Positions 1-9,400 are shown, counted from the stretch's first letter. The stretch: 64,000 bases of DNA from Capnocytophaga sp. ARDL2 (GCF_041530365.1 NZ_CP168034.1:1054001-1118000); one strand, 5' to 3'. The notes: a model not told the origin generated them from the sequence alone. Made by a program: numbers and translations.

Positions 1-592
1 TACCGAGCTTGAAAACCTAAAAACCGAAATAGAAAAATACCTTGCCAAAAGTGAGGTAAAACTCAAAACCAACGATAAAAAAAATTTGTTTAGTCAAACA
101 TTTTGGAACACCCAGTTGGAAAACTTGGAAAAGGCAAAACAACTAATGGAACATATTGGCACTAAGCAATTTGACAATTACAATGAATTTCTCTTACTTT
201 TTGATCAAACAATCAAAAAACATAAGATAAAATTGGACAACAAAGCACAAAAAAACTTGCTCAACGCCATCAGTTGGAAAAATGAAGAGGCTACCCCCGT
301 AATCAAAAAGGTAGAAAAAAACGGAACAATCACTTACGAAGCCGATACCGACCTCAGAGACACCGAAAATGTGCCACTGAGCGAAGAGATACAAACCTAC
401 TTTGAGCGAGAAGTCTTGGCACATATCCCCGATGCGTGGATAGACCACAGCAAAACTGTAACGGGTTATGAAATTTCGTTTACACGCTATTTTTATCGCT
501 ATACCCCTCCGAGGAGTATAGAAGAAATCGCTGCCGAAATCCTACAATTGGAGCAAGAAACCGATGGTATTTTAAAGCAAATAGTGAGTTAA
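1..592 (+). CDS. hsdM: Type I R-M methyltransferase subunit HsdM, C-terminal end (partial)
   Basis: The reading frame is open from base 2 and runs in from outside the window, so only about 196 C-terminal residues are seen. The end, with the segment GYEISFTRYFYRYTPPRS followed by a helix ending in a short polar tail, is typical of the C-terminus of HsdM, the N6-adenine methylase of type I systems, which pairs with HsdS. The catalytic NPPF/NPPY region lies off the left edge and cannot be checked. hsdS (2353) and hsdR (6477) downstream on the same strand support the call. The last 30 or so bases are repeated just before hsdS. Confidence 0.8.
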   Translation, partial: TELENLKTEIEKYLAKSEVKLKTNDKKNLFSQTFWNTQLENLEKAKQLMEHIGTKQFDNYNEFLLLFDQTIKKHKIKLDNKAQKNLLNAISWKNEEATPVIKKVEKNGTITYEADTDLRDTENVPLSEEIQTYFEREVLAHIPDAWIDHSKTVTGYEISFTRYFYRYTPPRSIEEIAAEILQLEQETDGILKQIVS

Positions 593-602
593 GTGCATAA
601 AA
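568..602 (+). repeat. Direct repeat A1: 3' end of hsdM
   Basis: The segment beginning TATTTTAAAGCAAATAGT and running through the hsdM stop to AAGTGCATAAAAA recurs with few changes at 2305-2340, immediately before hsdS. The two copies bracket the AlbA-type gene. Confidence 0.75.
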
Positions 603-639
603 ATAGTACTAAATGTAGTTTAGAAAAAATAGATAGATT

Positions 640-2094
640 ATGAATGATTCTGTTTCTAAAATAAACACTATTCTAACAAAAGAATATCTGCAAAATCAAA
701 AAGAAAATCAGTATTTTGAACGAAAAGGTTTAGGAGAAAAAGACACCAAACCAAGCAAAATAGCAGAAGAACTTGTAGGTATGCTTAATGCTGATGGGGG
801 TGTATTGGTTTTTGGAGTTTCGGACAAGGGCGAATTTCAATCGGTAAGAGAACTTCCCAATTTAGATGATTTCAGAAAAATTATTTTTGACTACATCAAA
901 CCGCCTTGTAATATCGAATTAGAAGAAGTAGAAATAGACGGAAACCTAATTTTTATTTACCACATTGAGCAAGATTTAGAAAGAATATTTAGTATAAAAG
1001 ATAACGAAAAAATATTCCTAAGGATTGCTGACACCAACCGAGAACTTTCGCGTGAGCAAGTGAAAAAATTAGAATATGATAAAAACATCAGGCGATTTGA
1101 AGAAGAAATCATCTCCGATTTTGATACAGAAGACTTAGATTATGACCTGCTTGAAGAGTATAAGAAAAGACTAAAATATCAAGGGGAAATATTTGATTTA
1201 CTTGTCAAAAGACATCTGGCTCAGAAAAAGGGAAATGATTATTTATTTAAAAAATCTGCTATTTTACTTTTTGCGAAAGACCCTGAAAAATATATTCCTT
1301 CGGCTTCCGTTCGTTACATTAGATTTGAAGGTACTCAGTCTAAAACAGGTGATAATCATAATGTTATAAAAGATCAAAGATTTGAAAATAATATTCCCAA
1401 ACTTATCGATGAGCTTCGCTACTTTATAAAGATAACCCTGAAAGATTATTATTTCTTAGATATTGAGCAAGGAAAATTTATAAAAGTACCTGAGTATCCA
1501 GAAGATGCTTGGTTAGAAGGAATTGTTAACGCTCTTTGTCATCGTTCGTACAATGCACAAGGAAATTCGGTGTATATCAAGCATTTTGATAATAGAATCG
1601 AAATTAGCAATAGCGGTCCGCTACCTGCACAGGTTACCATCGATAATATAAAAACTGAACGCTTTGCCCGAAACCCAAGAATCGCTCGTGTTTTAGAAGA
1701 CTTAGGTTGGGTACGCCAACTCAATGAAGGCGTAAATCGTATTTATGAATCAATGGAAAAATCAATGCTTTCTGAACCTGAATACCAAGTAAGAAACAAT
1801 AATGTATATCTAACTTTGAAAAATAAAGTCAGTATGCACAGTAAAACCATCGCTACTGAAATTATCAATCAAATCGAACAACAATGGGAAAATTATAACG
1901 ATACACAAAGAAAAATCATATTATTTTTATGTGCTGAAAATCAATTAACATCATTGGAAATCGCTCAGAAAATAGAAACTTCCGAAAGAACGATAAGGCG
2001 CTATCTAAATGATTTTATCAAAAAAAATCTTGTCGAACGACATAGCGAAAAACAACGTGATATTAATGCCGTTTACTCATTTAAAAAGGAGTAA
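640..2094 (+). CDS. AlbA_2/Schlafen-type putative DNA-binding protein with GHKL-like C-terminal domain
   Basis: A 484-residue protein. The N-terminal third (about residues 20-130) has the AlbA_2 (Schlafen AAA-4, DUF4062-like) signature: FERKG, then the glycine-rich strand GMLNADGGVLVFGVSDKG. Residues about 285-380 contain EGIVNALCHRSY, the adenylate-pocket helix of the HATPase_c_4 domain found in RecG-like annotated proteins. The C-terminus (about 430-475) is a winged helix-turn-helix (SLEIAQKIETSERTIRRYL). Proteins of this architecture are commonly embedded in type I R-M loci, as here between hsdM and hsdS. The role is unproven; regulation or defence is likely. The flanks carry duplicated hsdM-end sequence, which suggests insertion into an older hsdM-hsdS pair. 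Confidence 0.8.
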   Translation: MNDSVSKINTILTKEYLQNQKENQYFERKGLGEKDTKPSKIAEELVGMLNADGGVLVFGVSDKGEFQSVRELPNLDDFRKIIFDYIKPPCNIELEEVEIDGNLIFIYHIEQDLERIFSIKDNEKIFLRIADTNRELSREQVKKLEYDKNIRRFEEEIISDFDTEDLDYDLLEEYKKRLKYQGEIFDLLVKRHLAQKKGNDYLFKKSAILLFAKDPEKYIPSASVRYIRFEGTQSKTGDNHNVIKDQRFENNIPKLIDELRYFIKITLKDYYFLDIEQGKFIKVPEYPEDAWLEGIVNALCHRSYNAQGNSVYIKHFDNRIEISNSGPLPAQVTIDNIKTERFARNPRIARVLEDLGWVRQLNEGVNRIYESMEKSMLSEPEYQVRNNNVYLTLKNKVSMHSKTIATEIINQIEQQWENYNDTQRKIILFLCAENQLTSLEIAQKIETSERTIRRYLNDFIKKNLVERHSEKQRDINAVYSFKKE

Positions 2095-2221
2095 CGGACA
2101 AAATGATAAAATTAACGGACAAAGTTTTTGTATGTAAATTACTGAAAATCAGTATAAATTATTAATTAACGGACAAAATCGTAAAATTAACGGACAAAAA
2201 CTGAAAAACAGTACAGAATAA
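2093..2221 (+). repeat. Four in-phase AACGGACAA repeats (NGQ codons) after the AlbA-type gene
   Basis: AACGGACAA occurs at 2093, 2114, 2168 and 2189, all in the same frame, shifted +1 from the upstream gene. Read in that frame they encode Asn-Gly-Gln, with one in-frame stop at 2135-2137 and a final stop at 2219-2221. NGQ-rich linkers are familiar in AlbA_2/HATPase proteins, so this may be a frameshifted remnant of a longer C-terminal tail. Confidence 0.6.
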
Positions 2222-2304
2222 ATAGAAAACGACGAAAAATAGGGGAAAGTACCCTTTTGCAAATACAAATTGATAAGTAGCTCAACAAGAAAATTAATGA
2301 ATTT

Positions 2305-2340
2305 TATTTTAAAGCAAATAGTAAATTAAGTGCATTAAAA
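2305..2340 (+). repeat. Direct repeat A2: copy of the hsdM 3' end before hsdS
   Basis: Matches 568-602 closely, including the former stop region (AAATTAAGTGCATTAAAAA here, GAGTTAAGTGCATAAAAA there). It lies 12 bases before the hsdS start codon. This is the junction expected where hsdM once directly preceded hsdS. Confidence 0.75.
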
Positions 2341-2352
2341 AAACACCAAACA

Positions 2353-3588
2353 ATGAGTAAATTAAAACCGAACGAACTTAAAAATACAGATATACTTTGG
2401 ATACCGAAAACTGCCCAACATTGGGAAGTAATTAGAGGAAAGTTTATTTTTAAAAGTGAGAAAATCATCAATGATAAAATGCAATGCAAAGATAGACTTG
2501 CTTTAACATTAAAAGGAGTTATTGACAGATTTGAAGGAGACAATATAGGATTAAATCCTAACGATTTAAGAACATATCAAATTTTTAATTCAGGGGATTT
2601 GGTTTTTAAGTTGATTGATTTAGATAATAAAAAAACAAGTAGAGTTGGCTATGTTCATAAAAAAGGTATAATGAGTTCGGCTTATATACGCATTATTTCC
2701 AACTCGTCTATGAATATGAGATATTTTTATTATCAGTATTTTGACCTTTATCAAAGATATATTTTCAATGATATTGGGCAAGGAGTAAGAGCAACAATGT
2801 CTTCAAAAGATTTATTAAATATTCCCATATTAGTTCCGCCCCTTGCCGAGCAGAACGCCATTGTGGCTTACCTCGATGCCAAAACCCAACAAATACAAGA
2901 CTTTATCACCAAAAAACAAAAGCTCATACAACTCTTGGAGGAGAAATTAGCAATTTTTATTTCCGATAGTGTTTCAAAACACCAATCAGATTGGACTATA
3001 AAAAAAATAAAATATACATCTAAAATTTTTAGAGGAAAATTTACACATAGACCAAGAAATGATGAAAGTCTTTATAATGGAAAATATCCATTTATACAAA
3101 CAGGTGATGTTGCCAGAGCAAATAAATACATTAAGGAATATACTCAAACTTTAAATGAAAAGGGATATAAAGTTACTACAAAATTTCCAAAAGATACTGT
3201 TGTAATGACTATTGCCGCAAATATCGGAGATGTGGCTATACTTGGATTTGACGCTTGTTTTCCTGATAGTGTAATAGGATTTTATCCTCAAAAGGAAATG
3301 TTAAATGATTTTCTATTTTATTCTTTAAAATCAAAAAAAGATTTTTTCTTAAGCATCGCCGTAGTTAATACACAGATGAATCTTAATGTGGAAAGAGTTG
3401 GAAATATAGAAATAAAAGTTCCGCCTTATTCTGAGCAGAAAAACATAGTTGAAAAGATTTTAATATTTGAAGATAAAATCACCCAAGCCATCACCCAAGC
3501 TCAAAAAGAAATCGAAAAACTCAAAGAATACCAAGAAAGCCTTATTACCCAAGTAGTTACAGGGCAACTCCAAGTGCCTATGGCTTAG
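2353..3588 (+). CDS. hsdS: Type I restriction-modification specificity subunit HsdS
   Basis: A 411-residue protein with two target-recognition domains, each ending in the conserved helical region. The first is PPLAEQNAIVAYLD (about residue 160) followed by a long helix with KQKLIQLLEEKL. The second is VPPYSEQKNIVEKI (about residue 355) followed by a helix ending YQESLITQVVTGQL. This duplicated TRD-helix layout is diagnostic of HsdS, which chooses the bipartite DNA target for HsdM and HsdR. Length is normal. The N-terminal TRD coding region is more AT-rich than the conserved helices, as usual for exchangeable TRDs. The start at 2353 follows the duplicated hsdM end. Confidence 0.92.
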   Translation: MSKLKPNELKNTDILWIPKTAQHWEVIRGKFIFKSEKIINDKMQCKDRLALTLKGVIDRFEGDNIGLNPNDLRTYQIFNSGDLVFKLIDLDNKKTSRVGYVHKKGIMSSAYIRIISNSSMNMRYFYYQYFDLYQRYIFNDIGQGVRATMSSKDLLNIPILVPPLAEQNAIVAYLDAKTQQIQDFITKKQKLIQLLEEKLAIFISDSVSKHQSDWTIKKIKYTSKIFRGKFTHRPRNDESLYNGKYPFIQTGDVARANKYIKEYTQTLNEKGYKVTTKFPKDTVVMTIAANIGDVAILGFDACFPDSVIGFYPQKEMLNDFLFYSLKSKKDFFLSIAVVNTQMNLNVERVGNIEIKVPPYSEQKNIVEKILIFEDKITQAITQAQKEIEKLKEYQESLITQVVTGQLQVPMA

Positions 3589-3593
3589 GAAAC

Positions 3594-3624
3594 TTTGGTA
3601 AAATACAAGAAGTTTGTATCTTTG
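3594..3624 (+). promoter_or_regulatory. Putative Bacteroidota promoter for the first DUF3800 pair
   Basis: TTTG at 3594-3597, a 19-base spacer, then TATCTTTG at 3617-3624, an exact fit to the TTTG-N19-TAnnTTTG consensus. It lies just after hsdS and 61 bases before the start at 3685, so the accessory pair can be expressed independently of hsdS. Confidence 0.65.
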
Positions 3625-3684
3625 GTTGCAAGTAGAAAAGTTTTTATAAAAACAATAAAAAAACTTTGATAAAAAAATAATGCT

Positions 3685-4377
3685 ATGAATTTTGAAGTAT
3701 ATTGTGATGAAAGTTGCTTAGAATCGCTAAAAAACAAAAAAGAACATCTCTATCTTGGGATTGGAGGCATTTGGATGTCAGCCGATATGAGAGACCATTT
3801 TAAAGATAAATTCAAAGAAATAAAACAAAAATATAATGTACAAGGCGAAGTAAAGTGGAACAAAGTGAGTCCAAAATTTTTACCAATGTATAAAGAAATC
3901 ATTGACTTCTTTTTTGATTCCAAATATCTGAGATTTAGAATTATATTGGTTGAATCAAACAAAGTAGATTTAATAAAATTTCACAACAGCGATGCCGAAT
4001 TAGGGTTTTATAAATTCTATTATCAAATGATAAAACCGTGGATATTTGATTTTAATCTATATGATATTTTCCTTGATTTAAAAAAGAATAGAAGCAAAAA
4101 CAGATTAAAAGATTTAGAAATTTTTTTGGATAATTCCAATTATTTTTCAGATGTTCGTAGAGTACAAGGGTTGCCCTCTAACCAAAGTTTAGGTATTCAA
4201 TTGGCAGACTTGCTCACAGGCATTGTTACAGCCAAATTTAATAACAAAACTAGTAGTGTAGCAAAAACGGAATTGATCCAATATGTAGAATCGCATATAG
4301 GAAAAACTATTCAAATGACTCCTAAAAGTGAAGAAAAGTTGAATATTTTTAAAATAAACTTGCAAGGAGGATGGTAA
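3685..4377 (+). CDS. DUF3800 domain protein (first copy)
   Basis: A 230-residue protein with the DUF3800 layout: an N-terminal strand with YCDES (D8, E9), a GEVKWNKVS segment near residue 55, a strand with FLDLKK near residue 130, and IQLADLLTG with an aspartate near 175. DUF3800 proteins are predicted RNase H-like nucleases of unknown role, often found in mobile and defence regions. The stop codon overlaps the next start (TAATG), so the two are translationally coupled. A paralogue with the same key residues is at 5090-5818. Function is unassigned; a nuclease or the neutralising partner of the downstream protein are both possible. Confidence 0.78.
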   Translation: MNFEVYCDESCLESLKNKKEHLYLGIGGIWMSADMRDHFKDKFKEIKQKYNVQGEVKWNKVSPKFLPMYKEIIDFFFDSKYLRFRIILVESNKVDLIKFHNSDAELGFYKFYYQMIKPWIFDFNLYDIFLDLKKNRSKNRLKDLEIFLDNSNYFSDVRRVQGLPSNQSLGIQLADLLTGIVTAKFNNKTSSVAKTELIQYVESHIGKTIQMTPKSEEKLNIFKINLQGGW

Positions 4378-4826
4378 TGGCTTATAAGAAAATAAAACCT
4401 CAAAACTTTACAGAAAAGCAATTGCGTGATATTTGGAGGGATGAATATTGTGCTGCACCTATCATTACTTTTGATGGAGTGTCTGTTGTGTTTTACGAAG
4501 ATAAATTCGATCATTTATTTTTTGAAAGTGAAAACAGAAAAGCAAAAGATAAATCGATACTTTCTTACAATAGGTTAGAAAAAATTTATTGGATAAAAGA
4601 CACTTTACAAGACCCAACAGCTATTTTAAAACAAGGATGGGACAATGATAAAAAAGAGTATTATAAAAACAGAAGATTGGCAATAGTAAAAGGTAACTAT
4701 GTGGTAATTATCCGTTTTACGGCAAAGAAAAAAGCAACCATAGTAACAGCCTATGAAAAAGAAGATATTACGAACATCTTAAAAGCTCCTGATTTTGAAA
4801 AAACAAGTGAGTTTTTTGATATATAA
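4377..4826 (+). CDS. BECR-fold nuclease-like protein (PBECR-type), first copy
   Basis: About 149 residues. The start at 4377 is preferred over the in-frame ATG at 4371 because AAGGAGG at 4364-4370 sits 6 bases upstream and the ATG overlaps the stop of the DUF3800 gene. The region LEKIYWIKDTLQDPTAIL, followed by RRLAIVKGNYVVIIRFT and a strand ending ATIVTAYE, resembles the phage-Barnase-EndoU-ColicinE5/D-RelE-like nuclease families, where a WIxDTLxxP helix precedes core strands. I infer a small RNase-like effector; this is by family resemblance only. The product of 5815-6312 shows the same segment order. Confidence 0.6.
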   Translation: MAYKKIKPQNFTEKQLRDIWRDEYCAAPIITFDGVSVVFYEDKFDHLFFESENRKAKDKSILSYNRLEKIYWIKDTLQDPTAILKQGWDNDKKEYYKNRRLAIVKGNYVVIIRFTAKKKATIVTAYEKEDITNILKAPDFEKTSEFFDI

Positions 4827-4833
4827 AAACAAA

Positions 4834-4858
4834 AAACGTTGATTCGGGTTCAACGTTT
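4834..4858 (+). terminator. Stem-loop after the first DUF3800 pair
   Basis: AAACGTTGA (4834-4842) pairs with TCAACGTTT (4850-4858) around a 7-base loop, just after the stop at 4826. There is no long T-run, so termination efficiency is uncertain. Confidence 0.5.
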
Positions 4859-4906
4859 AAAACCTTTGTAGGTTCCAGACCAAAGGTAAAGAACATCGCA
4901 AAGATA

Positions 4907-4980
4907 CAAAACTTTACACAAACAAACATTATTTTTGTTCGGATATTTTTTAAAATAATTTATAACCAACTGAAAATAAG
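4907..4980 (+). repeat. Direct repeat B1: copy of the hsdR leader upstream of the second DUF3800 gene
   Basis: This 74-base block aligns without gaps to 6389-6462, with roughly 80% identity by eye. Both copies contain a TATTTTTG -7 element (4930-4937 here) and end TGAAAATAAG. The block lies in the 263-base gap between the two accessory pairs. Confidence 0.7.
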
Positions 4981-5045
4981 GGGGGAGCAAATAGGCGTAA
5001 CTTGGACAAAAAACTCTAACAAATACAGGGAAAACAAAAGTTTTG

Positions 5046-5053
5046 TACTTTTG
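5046..5053 (+). promoter_or_regulatory. Putative -7 element of the second DUF3800 pair
   Basis: TACTTTTG fits TAnnTTTG and lies 36 bases before the start at 5090. No good -33 TTTG is seen at the right distance. The leader TTTGATAAAAAAAT just before the ATG matches that of the first DUF3800 gene. Confidence 0.45.
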
Positions 5054-5089
5054 GGTACCAGTGAAAAATTTTGATAAAAAAATCACACG

Positions 5090-5818
5090 ATGAATGTAAA
5101 TATATATTGCGATGAAAGTTGCCATTTAGAAAATGACAAAGAAAATGTAATGGTTTTGGGGGCTGTTTATTGCCCTACCGAAAAAAAAGAAGAAATCTTT
5201 GAACGACTACTCAGTTTCAAAAAAAAGCATAATCTAATTAAAAGACCAAAAGAAAATCGAACTTATTACGAGCTAAAATGGAATAAAGTTTCTCAATCAA
5301 AGATAGAATATTACAAAGATGTTATTAATTATTTTTTTGATGATGATGATTTGTGCTTTCGAGTGTTAGTTGTGCCTAATAAAAACGAATTAAAATACGA
5401 ACAATTCAATCATACGCACGACACATTCTACTACAAAATGTATTTCGGAATGCTCAAAGCTATTTTAAATCCAAAAGATTCGCATTACATTTATATCGAT
5501 ATAAAAGACACCAAGAGTAAAGACAAGGTGCATAAACTAGAACAAGTACTGAGAAATGATAAATATGATTACCAAAAAAACATCATTAAAAGAGTACAAC
5601 AAGTGCGTTCGCACGAAGTAGAAATTTTACAATTAGCAGATTTGCTCATAGGGGCAGTAGGCTACATCAATAGAGGATTAGCCAGTAGTAAGGCAAAAAA
5701 TGAACTGATAGATTTAATCAAGCAACGTTCAAAATATTCGCTTGTGAAATCTACACTATTGAAAGAGAGAAAGTTTAATATATTCATCTGGGAATCTCAA
5801 AAACCGTATTTTCTATGA
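5090..5818 (+). CDS. DUF3800 domain protein (second copy)
   Basis: A 242-residue paralogue of the product of 3685-4377. It has NIYCDES at the N-terminus, an ELKWNKVSQ segment, a strand with YIYIDIKDTKSK, and LQLADLLIGAVG near residue 183. Conservation of the acidic positions in both copies argues that both encode active or structurally constrained RNase H-like proteins. Sequence outside these motifs differs widely, so the pairs are not a recent duplication. The 3' end overlaps the next start by four bases (ATGA). Confidence 0.78.
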   Translation: MNVNIYCDESCHLENDKENVMVLGAVYCPTEKKEEIFERLLSFKKKHNLIKRPKENRTYYELKWNKVSQSKIEYYKDVINYFFDDDDLCFRVLVVPNKNELKYEQFNHTHDTFYYKMYFGMLKAILNPKDSHYIYIDIKDTKSKDKVHKLEQVLRNDKYDYQKNIIKRVQQVRSHEVEILQLADLLIGAVGYINRGLASSKAKNELIDLIKQRSKYSLVKSTLLKERKFNIFIWESQKPYFL

Positions 5819-6312
5819 ACATCATAAAACCATTGGTATTCCCAGATTTAATCCCTTTTTCTGACTATGGAGGAGACTTTGTAAAATATATAAATGTTGT
5901 GTATAATATTTTTTGTAATGATTTTATAAAATCCAATCCTATTTATGAAAATAGAAAAGTCTCGGTAAAAAAATACCCAGAAGTAGATGGAATGCACCGA
6001 ACATTTTATCACATAACACACCAAGGAGAAGACGAAAATAACCGAACACCTGACATAAGGAGAATGGAGCGAATGAAATTTCCTCGTTTTATGATAGATA
6101 ATTATACCCATAACGAAATACTGATTTGGAAGAATAAACGAGGGTCTGATACAAGAACCTTACTTTTCAACGAGGAGGAAAATTATATACTGGTTTTATC
6201 GGAAAGAAAGGAATACTATCTTTTTGTAACAGCCTATTATATTGAAAAAGAACATAGAAAAAGAAAATTATTAAAGGAATATGAAGCCTATAAAAAGACC
6301 AAAACCGCCTAG
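5815..6312 (+). CDS. BECR-fold nuclease-like protein, second copy
   Basis: 165 residues, starting inside the last codon of the second DUF3800 gene. The order of segments parallels the product of 4377-4826. RRMERMKFPRFMIDN matches the LEKIYWIKDT helix region, EILIWKNKRG follows, then a core strand TLLFNEEENYILVLS and a final strand YYLFVTAYYIE. The N-terminal part contains HRTFYHITHQGED, rich in candidate catalytic His, Arg, Thr and Tyr. The lysine-rich tail suggests nucleic-acid binding. I infer the same family as the first copy, much diverged. Effector or toxin activity is a hypothesis. Confidence 0.5.
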   Translation: MNIIKPLVFPDLIPFSDYGGDFVKYINVVYNIFCNDFIKSNPIYENRKVSVKKYPEVDGMHRTFYHITHQGEDENNRTPDIRRMERMKFPRFMIDNYTHNEILIWKNKRGSDTRTLLFNEEENYILVLSERKEYYLFVTAYYIEKEHRKRKLLKEYEAYKKTKTA

Positions 6313-6388
6313 ATGAACTAAACGGTTTCTAATACTCCTTTAAACACTTACATACAAAAGTAATGGTTAATGAGCTGATGCAAAAATA

Positions 6389-6462
6389 CAAAAGTTTAAA
6401 CAATTAATCATTATTTTTGTCTAAATATTTTTAAAAACAATTTATAATACATTGAAAATAAG
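6389..6462 (+). repeat. Direct repeat B2: hsdR leader
   Basis: The native-looking copy of the 74-base block shared with 4907-4980, ending 14 bases before the hsdR start. TATTTTTG at 6412-6419 is a plausible -7 element, giving a leader of about 50 bases for hsdR. Confidence 0.7.
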
Positions 6463-6476
6463 CGTGTAATAAAAAT

Positions 6477-9400
6477 ATGGCAACATTTACAGACACCTCC
6501 GAAAAAGGATTTCAAAAATATATTGTTTCTCAATTGATACACCGCAATCAGTTTGTAGAAAGCGTTTCTAATGATTTTGATAAAGAATTTTGCATCAATA
6601 CGCAGCAACTTTGGGAATTTATAAAAAACACACAACCCGACACTTACGAAATGATACAGCGTAAGGGCGAACGCTCGTTTTTGGTGCGTTTAAACAAAAA
6701 AATACAAGAAGAAGGCATTATTGAAGTTTTGCGAAAAGGGGTTAAACATTTTGATAAAACGATACAACTTTTTTATCATCAGCCTGCATCATCGCTCAAT
6801 GCCAAAGACCAACAACATTACCAAGCCAATATATTTTCGGTAACGCAAGAGTTGGTATATAGCCCAGACCACGCCAACCGCCTTGACTTGGTAATTTTTC
6901 TCAACGGACTGCCCATCATCACCTGCGAACTAAAAAATCCGCTCACAGGGCAAACTGTACATAACGCCATCAGACAATACCAAAACGACCGTAATCCCAA
7001 AGAAAAACTCTTTGCTTTTGCTCGTTGTATGGTGCATTTTGCCGCCGATACCGAATCGGTTTTTATGACTACACAATTGGGCGGTAAGAACACTTTCTTT
7101 TTGCCTTTCAACAAAGGACTCAATCAAGGCAAACCTTTTGCTCCTTTTGGGGCAGGAAATCCGCTCAACCCCAACGGACTAAAAACACATTATCTTTGGC
7201 AGGAAATTCTCACCAAAAACTCTTTGGCAAATATCATCGACAAATTTGCACAAGTGGTAAAAGAAACCAACGAGGAAACCAAAAAGGTAAAACGCACAAT
7301 GATTTTTCCGCGTTATCATCAATTGACTGCTGTTCGGCAGATTTTAGCCCACGCCAAAGAAAACGGCATAGGACAAAAATACCTTATTCAACACTCGGCT
7401 GGGTCGGGCAAATCAAAATCTATTGCGTGGCTTGCACATCAGTTGCACGGCTTGTACGATAGCTCGGGCGAAAAACATTTGTTTGATTCGGTAATTGTAA
7501 TCACAGACCGCGTGGTACTTGACAAACAGCTTAATGGAGATATCAAACAATTTGAACCCATTCGTGGCATTGTAGAGCATATTACCAACCAAACAGGCAG
7601 TAAAACCAATCAACTAAAAGAAGCTCTTGCCAATCGTAAAAAAGTAATCGTCTGTACCATACAGACTTTTCCGTTTTTGCTTGATGAAATGACCGATATG
7701 CCTACAATGAATTTCGGAATTATCATTGATGAGGCACACAGCGGACAAAGTGGGCAAACTGCCTCGAAAATGAATGCTGTTTTAGCCGACAAACACGCCG
7801 AAACAGAAGAAGAACAAACCCTTGAAGATAAAATAAATCAGCTGATAGAAAGCCGTAAAATGATTGCCAATGGATCGTATTTTGCTTTTACAGCAACACC
7901 CAAAAACAAAACCTTAGAAACCTTTGGTACTAAATCCGAAGAAATATACAAAGATGAAAATGGCGAAGAAAAACACAAATTTTACGCCTTTAATGTGTAT
8001 AGTATGAAACAAGCCATTGAGGAGGAGTTTATTCTCGATGTATTGAAAAATTATACCACCTACAAAAGTTATTACAAGCTCATAAAATCAGTAGAAGACA
8101 ATCCTGAATTTGATACCAAACAAGCCAACAAAAAACTCCGTGCCTATGTAGAAGGACACGAATTTGCCATTGCCGAAAAAGCCAAAATTATGATAGACCA
8201 TTTTCACCGAGAAGTAAAGCATCTCATCAATGGCGAAGCAAAGGCAATGATTGTAACCCAAAGCATAGAACACGCTATAAAATACAAACACGCCTTTGAC
8301 CAATATTTAAAAGAAATAAAATCGCCTTATAAAGCTATCGTAGCATTCTCTGGTACAAAAAATCTACAAGGTATAGATTACAACGAAGTGGAAATGAACA
8401 ATTTTTCAGAATATAAAACCGACATTCCTAAAAATTTCAAGCGCTCGGAATACCGCTTTTTGATTGTTGCCGAAAAATACCAAACAGGGTTTGATGAGCC
8501 ACTATTACATACAATGTATGTGGACAAAAAACTCGCTGGCGTACAAGCAGTACAAACGCTTTCACGACTCAACAGAGCCAAAAAACCATACAAAAGAGAT
8601 ACATTTGTATTGGACTTTTTCAATACAGCAGAGGATATTCAAGAGGCTTTCAGTCCGTATTATACCGCTACTATTTTGAGTGAAGAAACTAATCCAAACA
8701 AGCTCAACGATTTGGTAGATGAGTTAGAAAAATTTGAAGTATATACAGCTTATCAAGTAGATCACTTTTTTGAAAAATACATTGGTGGCGAAAATCGCAC
8801 ACAACTTGACCCAATCATTGATAGCTCGGTACATTTCTTTAATCAACTTGTCAAAGAGGATAAAATAGACTTTAAAGCCAAAGTAAAATCATTTTTACGC
8901 GTATATAGTTATCTTTCTAAAATATTAGATTTCAATAATATTCATTGGGAAAAACTATTTTGGTATCTAAAATTTTTGGTACAAAAACTCTATATCGAAA
9001 AAAACGATGATTTATCCGAAGGGATTTTAGAAAGTATCGATATGGAAAGCTATCGTCCGTCAAAAAATGGTACAGAAAATATCAAGTTGGAGGAAGTAGC
9101 AACCGAAATAGCTCCTATTCCGGTAGAAGTGGGAGGCAAAGTTGCTGACCCTGAATTGGACACATTGGAAAATATCCTTAGTATTTTCAACCAACGCTTT
9201 GGCGATATTGAATGGACAGACAAAGACAAGATTCCTAAGTTTCTCGCACAACAACTTCCACAAGAAATGAGGACTGATACCCATTTTATGAGAAATATTA
9301 GGGAATCTGACCGCCAAAACGCTAGAATTTCTTCGGATGAAAAAGTGAAAGAGTTGATGGAAAAATACTTTTTAAGCTACCCGGGAGTTTATAACAAATT

